64,000 nucleotides of DNA, from assembly GCA_942490645.1 (NCBI GenBank), contig CALNXN010000007.1:186001-250000 (forward strand), given 5' to 3'. This DNA comes from CALNXN01 sp942490645. Lineage in GTDB: Bacteria; Pseudomonadota; Alphaproteobacteria; Rhodobacterales; Rhodobacteraceae. The stretch's first letter is position 1. Each line of letters starts with the position of its first letter. This document shows positions 34,969 through 44,682 of this stretch, in pieces. The position numbers and the translations under genes are program-made. Under the pieces are notes generated by a model. The model ran no database searches and was not told the DNA's origin. It saw nothing but the letters and a program-made list of their open reading frames with translations.

Positions 34969-35987
34969 ATGTCGCGGTGGGTGATCTCTGCCACGGCCTT
35001 GATCTTGGCGCGTGCCGCGCCGCTGTCGATTGCGACGGCGGCCTGTTCCACACCGGATTTCAGGTCTTGCGCTGCATCGGCCACGACCAATGCCGCGGCT
35101 GCGTTCAGCAACACCGCATCGCGGTAGGCAGAGGGCGCACCGTCCAGCAACGCTTTGAAATCGCGTGCATTCTCTTCGGGCGTGCCACCTACGATAGCCT
35201 CGAACGGATGCACAGGCAGGCCCGCGTCTTCGGGGTGTATTTCAAAATCCGTGACCGTGCCATCAGGTGCCAGCCCCGACACCCAGGACAACCCCGTGAT
35301 CGTCAACTCATCGGTCCCGTCCGAGCCGTGCACCAGCCACGCCTTTTCAGACCCCAATGCGCCCAGCGTTTCGGCCATGGGGCGGATCAGATCGCGCGAA
35401 AACGCACCCGTCAGTTGCCGTTTGACGCCAGCGGGGTTGGTCAGCGGCCCCAGAATATTAAAGATCGTGCGCGTGCCCAGTTCTGCGCGCGTTGGCATCA
35501 CATGGGCGATCGCCGGGTGGTGCATTGGGGCCATCATGAAGCCTATGCCCGCCTCTTTCAGCGCCGCTTCGACCACTTTGGGCCCGACCATCACGTTCAG
35601 ACCCATCTGCGTCAGCGCATCGGCCGCACCAGATTTGGAGCTAAGGTTGCGGTTGCCGTGTTTCGCGACGGTCACCCCAGCGCCTGCCACCACGAATGCG
35701 GTTGCGGTTGATATGTTCAACGTGCCCTTGCCATCGCCGCCGGTGCCTACGATGTCCATGGCCCCTTCGGGCGCGCGCACCGCGTTGCATTTGGCGCGCA
35801 TCACGGCGGCGGCGGCGGCGTATTCATCCACCGTCTCACCACGGGTGCGCAACGCCATGAGCAACCCGCCGATCTGGCTTGGCGTGGCTTCACCTTCGAA
35901 CAAAATCTGGAAGGCTTCGGTCGCCTGTGCGCGGGTCAGCGGGCCATTGGCCGATGCATCGATCAGCGGTTTGAGGGCATCGCTCAT
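34965..35987 (-). CDS. trpD: Anthranilate phosphoribosyltransferase
   Basis: A 340-residue enzyme of tryptophan synthesis. The PRPP-binding motif appears as DIVGTGGDGKGTLNIST, followed by VAKHGNRNLSSKSGAADAL and the conserved GPLTNPAGVKRQLTG. Length is that of stand-alone TrpD. It overlaps trpG upstream (ATGA at 35984-35987) and ung downstream. Confidence 0.97.
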   Translation of the reverse strand: MSDALKPLIDASANGPLTRAQATEAFQILFEGEATPSQIGGLLMALRTRGETVDEYAAAAAVMRAKCNAVRAPEGAMDIVGTGGDGKGTLNISTATAFVVAGAGVTVAKHGNRNLSSKSGAADALTQMGLNVMVGPKVVEAALKEAGIGFMMAPMHHPAIAHVMPTRAELGTRTIFNILGPLTNPAGVKRQLTGAFSRDLIRPMAETLGALGSEKAWLVHGSDGTDELTITGLSWVSGLAPDGTVTDFEIHPEDAGLPVHPFEAIVGGTPEENARDFKALLDGAPSAYRDAVLLNAAAALVVADAAQDLKSGVEQAAVAIDSGAARAKIKAVAEITHRDI

Positions 35988-36565
35988 GCAGGCACCTTCA
36001 TCTCGTTGAGGAAGTTTTGCAAAAGCGCGTGCCCGTGTTCGGAGCGTATACTTTCGGGGTGGAATTGCACACCATGGATCGGCAAATCGCGGTGCTGCAA
36101 CCCCATGATGGTGCCGTCTTCGAGGCTGGCCGTCACCTCAAGGCAATCGGGCAGGCTCTCGCGTTCCACCACCAGCGAATGGTAGCGCGTTGCGTCAAAT
36201 GGGCTGGGCAGCCCGGCAAAAACGCCCTTGCCGGTGTGTCGCATCTGCCCCAGCTTGCCATGCACGATCTCGTGGCAGCGCACGACTTTGCCGCCAAACG
36301 CCTGACCGATCGTCTGATGGCCAAGACAAACGCCCATCAGGGGCGTGCGCGTTTCAGCCGCCGCTTGCGTCAGAGCAAGGCAAATTCCCGCTTGATCGGG
36401 ATCACAAGGGCCGGGAGACAGAAGGATTCCGGCGGGCTTCATCGCCATCGCCTGTTGCACATCCAACGCGTCGTTTCGGCGGATTTCGACTTCTGCACCC
36501 AAACTGCCTAGATAGTGGAGCAGATTGTAGGTAAAACTGTCGTAGTTGTCGATCAGAAGCAACAT
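35984..36565 (-). CDS. trpG: Anthranilate synthase component II (glutamine amidotransferase)
   Basis: A 193-residue amidotransferase that supplies ammonia to TrpE. Catalytic triad parts are visible: GVCLGHQTIGQAFGG with the nucleophilic Cys, and GVQFHPESI with the His-Glu pair. The start MLLLIDNYDSFTYNL at 36565 is the family start; the frame's 46 upstream residues are spurious. Its trpE partner is on the same strand but separated by a 1.9-kb divergent gene on the other strand, so trpG needs its own promoter upstream of 36565. Confidence 0.96.
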   Translation of the reverse strand: MLLLIDNYDSFTYNLLHYLGSLGAEVEIRRNDALDVQQAMAMKPAGILLSPGPCDPDQAGICLALTQAAAETRTPLMGVCLGHQTIGQAFGGKVVRCHEIVHGKLGQMRHTGKGVFAGLPSPFDATRYHSLVVERESLPDCLEVTASLEDGTIMGLQHRDLPIHGVQFHPESIRSEHGHALLQNFLNEMKVPA

Positions 36566-36735
36566 CTTCAAAACTTTACAATCGGGGCTAGAGACGGACA
36601 CCTCAAGCACGCTATAGGTCGCGTATACATGTTCAGTCTTCGACGCTTGCGTCAAGGGTTTGGGCCGGTATTCACCGAAAGGTACGGTGGCTCTTTGGGT
36701 CAAAGAGGCAAGAAGATACAGGGGGCATACAGGCC

Positions 36736-38634
36736 GTGGGAAAAGGCTTTATCAAGGGCATGATTGCCGGAGCTTTCGTGAGCTTCCTGTCGATTTGTGT
36801 CGTGTCGATTCTAAACGGGGTGCGCGGGCCGCAGGTGGCGAGCGACATCGAACCGCAAGCGACACAACCATCCGCGCAGGATACCGCGATGTCGCGCACC
36901 GCGCCAACCGCGCCCCAGCCCGATACATTGCAGGCCGTCATTGATAGTGACCTTGCGCCCTCGGCTGTGCCGCAGGCGGGCAATGTGGCCGGGATTGAAG
37001 GCCCGGCACCTGTTCCGGCCGCGGACGGGTCGCAAGCGCCCGCGCAGGACGCGCCGGTAAGCGCCAATGCGACCGTGTCGACGCCCGAACGCCCCAGCAC
37101 CGAAGCGCAACTGTCGATTTCGACCGACCCTGCGCAACCGCTGGCTCCCGAAATAGAAACGGAGCAAAGCGCGCTGGGTGATAGCGCGTCGCCGGATCAA
37201 CCTGTGGTGCCTGAGGTCGCCGAGACAGACAGTCAACCAACCGCCGACAACAGCGCGTCCGAACAAGCACAAGCCGCGGCTGACGCAGCTGCTCAGGCTG
37301 AGGCGGCGGCTGCGTTGGCGGCGCAGGCGGCAGCGGAGGCCAGCGCGCAAGCCGCGATGGTCGCGGATGAGGAAGCCGCTGCGATTGCCGAGGCGGCGGC
37401 AGCCGCCCAGTCAGAGCGCGAAGCCGAGGCAGAGGCGCAAGCCGCCGCAGAAGTCCAAGCCGCCGCAGCAGCCGAAGCGGCAGCGGAAAAAGAAGCCCAA
37501 GCCGCAGCCGCAGCACAGGCAGCCCAAGATGCGCGGTTTGCCGAACTGGCCCGCGCGACAGAGGCCGCGCGCGCCGCAGCCGAAGCGCAGGCCGCAGCCG
37601 AAGCGCAGGCCAACGCGGCACAAGAGCAGGCCGCATCTGCGGCGTCGGATGCCGCTCAGACCGAGCAACCCGAACCCACACAGGATGCGATTGTGCGCCC
37701 GCCAACGGCGGCCTTGCCCGTCGTCAGCCAGCCCGGAGCGCAAGATGCAGCACCCGCCGCCCCTGACACCCCGCAACAACCCGAACCACAAACCGCAGAG
37801 GAGCCGCTGCGCCCCGCGATTGGACGCCCGGTCAACACACTGACCGATCTGGCCAACGGTGTGCGCACCAACCGCTTGCCCACGGCGCAGGCACCCGCAC
37901 CGGCCCAAGGGGAGGCTTTGGACGCCATCGGAACTGCTCCGAACGACGACCTCGTCCCCTTGCTGCGCTACGCCAATGCGTTTGAGAACCCCGAAGATAA
38001 ACCCGTCATGTCGATCGTGCTGATTGATAGCGGCGCTGATTTGTCCAACGGCCCTATTGGTCTGGAGGCGCTCAGCAGTTTTCCCTATCCCATCAGCTTT
38101 GCCGTTGATGCCACATTGCCCGACGCGGCGGACCGCATGGCCGCTTATCGGGCCGACGGTTTCGAAGTTCTGGCGATGGTCGATCTGCCCGAAGGGGCCA
38201 CAGCCATTGACGCAGAAGTCAGCGTGGCCAGTGCGCTTTCGACCGTGCCCGAAGCCGTGGCGATCATGGAAGGCGTGGGCACCGGCGTGCAAACCACGCG
38301 CGAAGCCGCTGAGCAGGTCTCGGCCATTCTGTCCGCGACAGGGCACGGCTTTGTGACGCAGAACCGGGGGCTGAACACACCGCAAAAGCTCGCGGCCCGC
38401 GCCGGGGTCCCGTCCGCTGTGATCTTCCGCGATTTTGATGCAGAAGGACAATCGCCCACCGTCATTCGGCGTTTTCTGGATCAGGCCGCGTTTCGCGCCC
38501 GTCAAGAAGGGGCCGTGATCATGATGGGCCGGGTGCGCGAAGAGACGATTTCGGCCCTGTTGGTCTGGGGTCTGCAAGACCGAGCCGGGCAAGTGGCCCT
38601 TGCACCGATTTCCGCAGTCCTGAAAGCGCCCTGA
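36736..38634 (+). CDS. Divergent polysaccharide deacetylase family protein
   Basis: A 632-residue protein starting from GTG. Residues 6-28 form one membrane anchor (IKGMIAGAFVSFLSICVVSIL). Residues about 35-400 are low complexity, with an Ala/Glu/Gln-rich helical stretch (about 170-315) likely to be a long coiled coil or spacer across the periplasm. Residues about 410-630 are the divergent deacetylase domain (SIVLIDSGADLSNGPIGLEAL, GFEVLAMVDLPEGA, AIMEGVGTGVQT). Members are proposed envelope proteins; a catalytic role is not established. It is on the strand opposite to trpE and trpG and lies between them, an order I recall from other roseobacters. Confidence 0.85.
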   Translation: MGKGFIKGMIAGAFVSFLSICVVSILNGVRGPQVASDIEPQATQPSAQDTAMSRTAPTAPQPDTLQAVIDSDLAPSAVPQAGNVAGIEGPAPVPAADGSQAPAQDAPVSANATVSTPERPSTEAQLSISTDPAQPLAPEIETEQSALGDSASPDQPVVPEVAETDSQPTADNSASEQAQAAADAAAQAEAAAALAAQAAAEASAQAAMVADEEAAAIAEAAAAAQSEREAEAEAQAAAEVQAAAAAEAAAEKEAQAAAAAQAAQDARFAELARATEAARAAAEAQAAAEAQANAAQEQAASAASDAAQTEQPEPTQDAIVRPPTAALPVVSQPGAQDAAPAAPDTPQQPEPQTAEEPLRPAIGRPVNTLTDLANGVRTNRLPTAQAPAPAQGEALDAIGTAPNDDLVPLLRYANAFENPEDKPVMSIVLIDSGADLSNGPIGLEALSSFPYPISFAVDATLPDAADRMAAYRADGFEVLAMVDLPEGATAIDAEVSVASALSTVPEAVAIMEGVGTGVQTTREAAEQVSAILSATGHGFVTQNRGLNTPQKLAARAGVPSAVIFRDFDAEGQSPTVIRRFLDQAAFRARQEGAVIMMGRVREETISALLVWGLQDRAGQVALAPISAVLKAP

Positions 38635-38655
38635 TACGGGCTAAAACGGTCAGCT

Positions 38656-40167
38656 TCAGGTGTTTCCGTCGCCGCCAAACCGCGATGCATCCGCAGCCGC
38701 ACGGCGGATCGCGTTCGATTTATGCACAGTTTCCTGATACTCGGCCTCTGGGTCGCTGTCATAGACGACACCGCCACCTGCCTGAATATAAAGCGTTTTA
38801 TCCTGTACCACGGCGGTACGCAGCGCGATGCACATATCCATGTCGCCGCCCGCACTGAAATAGCCGACGCCGCCGCCATAGATGCCGCGTTTTTCAGGCT
38901 CCAACTCGTCGATGATCTCCATTGCGCGCACCTTGGGCGCACCGGAAACAGTGCCCGCCGGCATCCCCGCAAAGAAGGCGTCCAGCGCGTCGGCGCCGTC
39001 TTTCAACTCGCCCACAACGTTGGAGACGATGTGCATCACGTGGCTGTAACGCTCCACGATGAACTCTTCGGTCGGGCGCACGGTGCCGATCTTGGCCACG
39101 CGGCCCACGTCATTGCGGCCCAGATCCAGCAGCATCAGATGCTCGGCCAATTCTTTTTGATCTGCCAGAAGATCAGCCTCCAAGGCGCGGTCTTCTTCGG
39201 GTGTGGCACCGCGCGGGCGGGTGCCCGCGATAGGGCGGATCGTGACCTCTGATCCAAAGACGCGCACCAGAATTTCGGGGCTGGCGCCAATCACCTGAAA
39301 CCCGCCGAAATTGAAATAGAACATGAAGGGCGACGGGTTCGTGCGCCGCAGGCTGCGATACAGCGCAAACGGATCCTGACGAAACTCCTGCGCCCACCGC
39401 TGCGCGGGCACGACCTGAAAAATGTCACCGGCACGGATGTAATCGCGGGCCTTTTCCACAGCCGCCTTATAGCCCTCGTGGGTAAAGTTGCTGACCGGCG
39501 CGCCGGGGGCCTGCGCCTCGCCCAGATCGCGCGTGGCCTGTGGCATCGCGCGTTCCAGATCGCGCACCGCATCCATCACCCGTTCGGCCGCCTGCGCATA
39601 GGCCGCGCGCGCCGATTGCCCGTCGCTGACCCACGCGGGCGACACCACGGTGACCTCGCCCTTCACGCCATCCAGAACCGCAACCACCGACGGCCGCATC
39701 ATCACCGCATCGGGCAGGCCCAAGGGGTCTGGATTGACGTCGGGCAAATGCTCCACCAGCCGCACCATGTCATAGCCCAGATAACCAAAAAGTCCGGCCG
39801 CGGCCTGTGGCAATTCCTCTGGCAGATCAATGCTGCTTTCGGCGATCACGGCGCGCAGGGCGTCCAGCGGATTGCCCGGCATCGGCGCGAAGGCCTCCGG
39901 GTCATAGCGCGCGGCGCGGTTGATTTCGCTCGCTTCGCCGCGACAGCGCCAGATCAGATCGGGTTTCATCCCGATGATCGAATAGCGCCCGCGTACCTCA
40001 CCGCCGGTGACGGATTCCAGCACAAAGGCATCCTTTTGCGCGCCCGTCAGTTTCAGCATCAACGACACTGGCGTATCAAGATCAGCGGCCAGTCGCGTAT
40101 AAACGATCTGGTTACGCCCGGAGGCGTATTCGGCTTCGAAGGCCTCATAGGATGGGGTCAGCGCCAT
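38656..40167 (-). CDS. trpE: Anthranilate synthase component I
   Basis: A 503-residue chorismate-utilising enzyme. The C-terminal chorismate-binding part is clear: FQVIGASPEILVRV, IAGTRPRGATPEEDRALEADLLADQKE in parts, HIVSNVVGEL, GTVSGAPKVRAMEIIDE and GGGVGYFSAGGDMDMCIALRT. The N-terminal feedback domain has the usual LESVTGGEVRGRYSIIG start. It follows ppiD with only six bases between on the same strand. Confidence 0.97.
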   Translation of the reverse strand: MALTPSYEAFEAEYASGRNQIVYTRLAADLDTPVSLMLKLTGAQKDAFVLESVTGGEVRGRYSIIGMKPDLIWRCRGEASEINRAARYDPEAFAPMPGNPLDALRAVIAESSIDLPEELPQAAAGLFGYLGYDMVRLVEHLPDVNPDPLGLPDAVMMRPSVVAVLDGVKGEVTVVSPAWVSDGQSARAAYAQAAERVMDAVRDLERAMPQATRDLGEAQAPGAPVSNFTHEGYKAAVEKARDYIRAGDIFQVVPAQRWAQEFRQDPFALYRSLRRTNPSPFMFYFNFGGFQVIGASPEILVRVFGSEVTIRPIAGTRPRGATPEEDRALEADLLADQKELAEHLMLLDLGRNDVGRVAKIGTVRPTEEFIVERYSHVMHIVSNVVGELKDGADALDAFFAGMPAGTVSGAPKVRAMEIIDELEPEKRGIYGGGVGYFSAGGDMDMCIALRTAVVQDKTLYIQAGGGVVYDSDPEAEYQETVHKSNAIRRAAADASRFGGDGNT

Positions 40168-40173
40168 CTGCGG

Positions 40174-42015
40174 TCAGGGGAAATTGACGTGCACCGCCTG
40201 CACGGCGCGTGGGTCAACTTGCGGCACGGCACGGCGTGTCACGTCAGCCGAAAAGATGTTGAACAAATCCTGCGCCAGCGATTGGCTGACCTGCTCGACC
40301 AATTGATCGGCCAGCGCGTTGGCGTCGGCATTTGTTCCGGCGTCCGTAATGCCATCCAGACGCACCAAGGCGACCGATCCGTCAGCTTCGATCGCACGCG
40401 CGTCGCCCGGTTCCATCTCAAAGACGGCCGTCATGAAGCCTGCCGGCGTGCCGGGCACGAAGGCGTTACGCGTCAGGTTTTCTTCGGCAACCGCATCCAG
40501 ACCCAGATCGGCAAAAGACGCACCTTCGCCCAGTTGATCCAGCATAGGTTGGCTTTGAGCGAGCAATTCGGCCTCGGTCTGTTCGGCTTCCCAATGGGCG
40601 CGCACGTCCGCTGCGATGTCTTCAAACGGGGCCGGGCGCGGAGGCAGAATGGCATCCAGCCGCATTGCGAAAAGCCCACCGTCGTCCAGTTGATCGATTT
40701 GCGGAAAATCCTCAATGGTCAGCGCCTCGGCGGCTTGACGAAACGCCTCGTAGGCGGCGACATCGTCCGTTGATCCGGCAACCCAGTCGATCTGCCCCAG
40801 CGCCATATCGGTTTCCGCGGCAAGATCTTCGAGTGTCGCCCCACCTGCGAGCATGTCGTCATAGGTTTGTGCCTGCCCTTCGACCAGACGCAAGGCGCGG
40901 TCGCGGGCCAGTTCCGGTTGCAACTGCGCGCGGGCTTCTTCGAATGTGGTCACCTGCGCGGGCAAAACGGCGTTCACCCGAAAAAGCGCGGGGCCCAGAT
41001 CGCTTTGCACCGGGCCAATCACTGTGCCGACCTCTGCTTCGAAGACAGGCGCGCCCGCGGCGCCCAATTCGTTCTCGGACACATCGCCCAGATCAATGTC
41101 GGACAGGGTCAGCCCACGTTCCTCAACCAGCGATTCAAAGCTGTTGCCAACCTCCATGGAGGCCAGCGCTTGTTCTGCGGCACCCTGATCAAGGTATACC
41201 AACCGCTCGACCAGACGGCGTTCGGGCTGGTTGAACTCTGCGTTGCGCTGCTGGAACGCGTCGCGCAGGGCGTCTTCGTCGACCTCAACCTCGTCCAGTA
41301 GTGCATCGGGGCTCAGCACGGCATAGGTAATTTGCTTGGTCTCAGGCAGCGTGAAATCTTCGATGTTGGCGTCATAATGCGCGCGCAGCGTTTCGGGCGA
41401 GGGGTCAGCCAAGGGTTCGGCCAGATTTTCCGGCCCCAGAAGCGTCCAGGTAAAGCTGCGCTCTTCGGCGACGTATTTCACCAGCGTGCTGGCATACGCG
41501 CGCGGCATCTGCACGCCGCTGATCACGGCGCCTTGCATGAGGGTCCGCGACACTTCTTCGCGCAGCGTTGTCTCGAACTCGCCTTCGCTCATGCCGTTTT
41601 GCTCCAGCATAAAGCGGTACCCATCGCGGTCGAAGGATCCGTCCACACCGCGAAAGGCTGCGATTTCCAAGATGCGGTTTCGCAAGTTTTCATCCCCGAT
41701 CGACAGCCCGATCTCGGTGGCCTCATGATCCAGCGCACGGGTTTGCACCAATCGCTGCAGCACGGCGCGGTCCAGCCCGATCTCTTGTGCCTGTGAAAAC
41801 GGCAAGGGTTGCCCGGTCTGAGCGGAAATTGCAGCGATTTCCTGTTGCAACTGACGGCCATAGATATCAACCGAAATGGGCTTGTCGCCCACGGACCCGA
41901 TGGTGCGGATATTGCCGTTCAGGTTGGTGGCCCCGAATCCCGCAAGGCCCACAAACAAAAGACCCATCAGGATCCACATTGCCGTTTTGGATAAGCTGAA
42001 GCCTTGCTTGGCCAT
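40174..42015 (-). CDS. PpiD-like periplasmic peptidyl-prolyl isomerase/chaperone
   Basis: A 613-residue inner-membrane-anchored chaperone. One helix (about residues 10-30, AMWILMGLLFVGLAGFGATN) is followed by a SurA-like N-terminal domain (about 45-165), a central parvulin-like region (about 230-360) and an acidic helical C-terminus. Such proteins help fold outer-membrane and exported proteins. The rotamase motif is weak, so the isomerase activity is uncertain and a chaperone role is safer. The last gene upstream of trpE on this strand. Confidence 0.88.
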   Translation of the reverse strand: MAKQGFSLSKTAMWILMGLLFVGLAGFGATNLNGNIRTIGSVGDKPISVDIYGRQLQQEIAAISAQTGQPLPFSQAQEIGLDRAVLQRLVQTRALDHEATEIGLSIGDENLRNRILEIAAFRGVDGSFDRDGYRFMLEQNGMSEGEFETTLREEVSRTLMQGAVISGVQMPRAYASTLVKYVAEERSFTWTLLGPENLAEPLADPSPETLRAHYDANIEDFTLPETKQITYAVLSPDALLDEVEVDEDALRDAFQQRNAEFNQPERRLVERLVYLDQGAAEQALASMEVGNSFESLVEERGLTLSDIDLGDVSENELGAAGAPVFEAEVGTVIGPVQSDLGPALFRVNAVLPAQVTTFEEARAQLQPELARDRALRLVEGQAQTYDDMLAGGATLEDLAAETDMALGQIDWVAGSTDDVAAYEAFRQAAEALTIEDFPQIDQLDDGGLFAMRLDAILPPRPAPFEDIAADVRAHWEAEQTEAELLAQSQPMLDQLGEGASFADLGLDAVAEENLTRNAFVPGTPAGFMTAVFEMEPGDARAIEADGSVALVRLDGITDAGTNADANALADQLVEQVSQSLAQDLFNIFSADVTRRAVPQVDPRAVQAVHVNFP

Positions 42016-42087
42016 TAAACCCTCATTTCAATAGAATTACGCGCGTTTCGCACTGTCTACGCGGGGGCGCGCGGGGGGGCAAGTGCC

Positions 42088-43263
42088 TCAGGCGTCGAGT
42101 GCTGCCAGACGATCAAAAAGGACGTCAATTCCGTTCACATCCAAGTTGGCAAAGGCGATGCGCAACTCGGATGCCCCGCTGGGGTCGTCTTGGGGGTAGA
42201 ACATCGTTCCGGGCAGGCACAATACACCCTGATCACGCACCATTTTCGGCGCCAGATCCGCGGCGCTGATATCAAACGGGTGCTTCATATAGGCGAAATA
42301 CGCACCCAGACCCAAGAGCTGCCAGCCTTTGTCAGACAGCCGGTGAAACCCATCCGCAATGGCGGCGCGGCGGGTCAGGATTTCATCGCGTTCGCCTGCC
42401 AGCCACTGGCCCAATGTCTGCATCCCGGCAAGGGCCGCGTGTTGGCCGATCTGACCCGGGCAAATGGCGACTGTATCAAGAAATTTCTCCACCTCCGCCA
42501 GCAGCGCCTCTTGCGCGATGATCGCGCCGACCCGGTGGCCCGTCAGGCGGTATGCCTTGGAAAAGGAATAAAGGTGGATCAGCGTATCGGCCCACTGTGG
42601 GTCCGTGAACAAGGGGTGCGGCGCGCCTGACACGGCGTGAAAATCGCGGTAGGTTTCATCTACGATCAGCTTGATACCATGCCCGCGCGCCAGTTTGGCG
42701 AAGGCCATCAACAGGTCGGCGGGGTATTCGACGCCGGCGGGGTTGTTGGGCGAGACCAGCGCGATGGCGCGGGTGCGCGGGGTGATCAGCGCCTCGGCCT
42801 TGTCGGGGTCGGGCAGCATATCGGGACCAGTCGACAGCGCGACGCTGTTCACGCCGGACATATCAAGCCACATTTTATGATTGAAGTACCAAGGCGTCGG
42901 CAGGATGACCTCGTCGTCTTCTGCACAGAGCGCCGCAATCGCGGCGGCGAAGGCCTGATTGCACCCCGATGTGATCGCGACCTGCTCTGCGCGCACGGTG
43001 CCGCCGTAGAGGGCGCTGGTCTGCTTGGCCAATTCGGTGCGCAATTCCGGCAGGCCCAGAACAGGCCCGTAAAGGTGGGCATCATCGCGGCCCAGCGCGA
43101 CATCGGCCATCACCTGGCGCAGGCTTTGTGGTGGCGGATCGACGGGCGCCGCCTGACTGACGTTGATCAAGGGGCGTTCGGGCGGAAAATGCACCCCATC
43201 CAGCCAACGCCGGGCCTCCATAACGGGCGGAGCAAAGGTGGTCGCGGTGCGTGCAAGAGCCAT
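42088..43263 (-). CDS. Class I/II pyridoxal-phosphate aminotransferase
   Basis: A 391-residue fold-type I aminotransferase. The pyridoxal lysine is in YSFSKAYRLTGHRVG near residue 227, preceded by the Asp-containing LIVDETYRDF and the VSPNNPAGVEYP loop. The C-terminal Arg in SELRIAFAN binds the substrate carboxylate. Substrate specificity cannot be told from sequence. It precedes ppiD by 73 bases, possibly in one transcript with ppiD-trpE, which might hint at an aromatic amino acid link. Confidence 0.9.
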   Translation of the reverse strand: MALARTATTFAPPVMEARRWLDGVHFPPERPLINVSQAAPVDPPPQSLRQVMADVALGRDDAHLYGPVLGLPELRTELAKQTSALYGGTVRAEQVAITSGCNQAFAAAIAALCAEDDEVILPTPWYFNHKMWLDMSGVNSVALSTGPDMLPDPDKAEALITPRTRAIALVSPNNPAGVEYPADLLMAFAKLARGHGIKLIVDETYRDFHAVSGAPHPLFTDPQWADTLIHLYSFSKAYRLTGHRVGAIIAQEALLAEVEKFLDTVAICPGQIGQHAALAGMQTLGQWLAGERDEILTRRAAIADGFHRLSDKGWQLLGLGAYFAYMKHPFDISAADLAPKMVRDQGVLCLPGTMFYPQDDPSGASELRIAFANLDVNGIDVLFDRLAALDA

Positions 43264-43348
43264 GTGGCAGGGTCCTTTTGACTGGTCCAGCCAAAGTCTT
43301 AGCCGCCTTCATGCAGCGCGAAAAGCCTTGTTTTCGGACCGTTCGAAT

Positions 43349-44086
43349 TCAAGGCATCCGGTATCGTGCCCTTGTCCCTCGCAATACGCCGAACCCCGCG
43401 AGGCCAACAAGCAGCATCGGCAAACCGGCGGGTAGGGGAACAGGCGGGATTTCATCTGTTGTGATGCGCAGGGTGAAAGCATCGTTTCCTGTACCAGAAC
43501 CACCAAAAAGACCTTCCCGGTCACCATTTATCGTGGTCGTAAAGAGCCGACCACCGAAGCCGAAATCACCGCCCAGATTGGTGTTCAATGCGTTGATCCA
43601 TTGCGCGCCCATCGCATAGGTGATCGAACCCGCCGCAACGTCTGCCGGCGTCACCGTCGGGCCACCCAGATTGATCCCGGTGCCCAAGTCTGAATAGAAG
43701 CCGGTGCCCGCGTCAAAGGTTCCATTCAAAAGCTGGTTCAGACTATCGTCAGAGATGGGATAGAATGCGATGCTCTCGGATGGATCATCGCTAAAATACC
43801 CAAATTGCGGGTTGATTTCGATGTAGATCTCGCCGGAAATGACCGTGCCGCCAAGGCCGCTGAGGTCAAACCCGAAGTAAGACCGGAAATTCTCGCTTTC
43901 GAACCCGCCACCGTCATTCTCCCCAGTGTAGAAGATGCCAGAGGGGGTTCCCGAACCGGTACAAACGTCCACGTCACCATTGTAACAGCCACGCTTGACC
44001 GCGTTGACTTCATATGTCGTGGCGGCGCTGGCGGATGTCCCCGCCAGGATCGCAAAAACGGTGCCAAATACAGATCTGACGAACAT
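43349..44086 (-). CDS. Secreted VPLPA-CTERM sorting-domain protein
   Basis: A 245-residue protein with a signal peptide (MFVRSVFGTVFAILAGTSASA, first part) and a C-terminal VPLPA-CTERM tripartite tail: VPLPAGLPMLLVGLAGFG then Arg-rich GTRARYRMP. This tail is recognised by an exosortase (XrtD type). The body is an aspartate/glycine-rich beta domain with a possible disulfide pair (GCYNGDVDVCTG). The start at 44086 has GGGGGAAAT before it; a longer open frame continues upstream into gpt and is a shadow. Likely surface or matrix protein of unknown function; the exosortase is not in this window. Confidence 0.85.
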   Translation of the reverse strand: MFVRSVFGTVFAILAGTSASAATTYEVNAVKRGCYNGDVDVCTGSGTPSGIFYTGENDGGGFESENFRSYFGFDLSGLGGTVISGEIYIEINPQFGYFSDDPSESIAFYPISDDSLNQLLNGTFDAGTGFYSDLGTGINLGGPTVTPADVAAGSITYAMGAQWINALNTNLGGDFGFGGRLFTTTINGDREGLFGGSGTGNDAFTLRITTDEIPPVPLPAGLPMLLVGLAGFGVLRGTRARYRMP

Positions 44087-44160
44087 GATTTCCCCCAAAA
44101 AAAGCCAAAACAATGCGTTCAGGCTATGCTTCGAAGGGATTTTCGTCAAATTTGCTGGGG

Positions 44161-44682
44161 CTATTCTGTCCCACGGTAGGGTTTGACGTATTGCATCGCC
44201 ATGTCCCACGGAAAGAAAATCCACGTGTCCTGACTGACGCCGGTGATGAATGTATCGACCTGCGGCTCGCCCAAAGGTTTGGCGTAAACTGTGGCGAAAT
44301 GCGCCTTTGGGTATTGTGCGCGCACCAGTTCCAGTGTCTTGCCGCTGTCGACCAGATCGTCGACGATCAGGATGCCTGTGCCATCTCCCATCATCTCGGC
44401 ATCCGGCGCCTTGAGCACTTTGGCATCGCGCCGCTGGTCGGCCTTGCCGCCGCCCGAATGGTAGGACACCACCGAAATCGTATCGACCATGCGAATGTCC
44501 AACTCGCGCGCGACGATCATCGCCGGGGCCATCCCGCCACGGGTGATTGCAACCACAGCGCGCCACGACCCATTGTCAGGGCCGCGCCCATCGAGCCGCC
44601 ACGCCAACGCACGGCTGTCTCTGTGGATCTGATCCCAGCTGATGTGAAATCCCTTTTCGTGGGGCAGGCGTTCGTCTGTCAT
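44161..44682 (-). CDS. gpt: Xanthine phosphoribosyltransferase (Gpt-type)
   Basis: A 173-residue purine salvage enzyme using PRPP. The PRPP-binding loop ILIVDDLVDSGKT near residues 105-117 and VVAITRGGMAP near 43 are diagnostic, and the length matches Gpt. The start MTDERLPHEKGFHISWDQ is family-like. As given, the upstream LysE-type gene overlaps its ATG, but see that entry: the corrected frame ends five bases before it. Substrate preference for xanthine or guanine is not resolvable here. Confidence 0.9.
   Translation of the reverse strand: MTDERLPHEKGFHISWDQIHRDSRALAWRLDGRGPDNGSWRAVVAITRGGMAPAMIVARELDIRMVDTISVVSYHSGGGKADQRRDAKVLKAPDAEMMGDGTGILIVDDLVDSGKTLELVRAQYPKAHFATVYAKPLGEPQVDTFITGVSQDTWIFFPWDMAMQYVKPYRGTE

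Noticed and set aside
37411..38592. 393-residue minus-strand frame opposite the deacetylase-family gene
   Set aside because: Cys/Gly/Arg-rich shadow of an Ala-rich coding region.
39478..40773. 431-residue plus-strand frame across trpE and ppiD
   Set aside because: Overlaps two real genes on the other strand and shows no domain.
44087..44566. N-terminal extension of the VPLPA-CTERM protein to 44566
   Set aside because: The extension lies within gpt and would bury the signal peptide; GGGGGAAAT supports the start at 44086.
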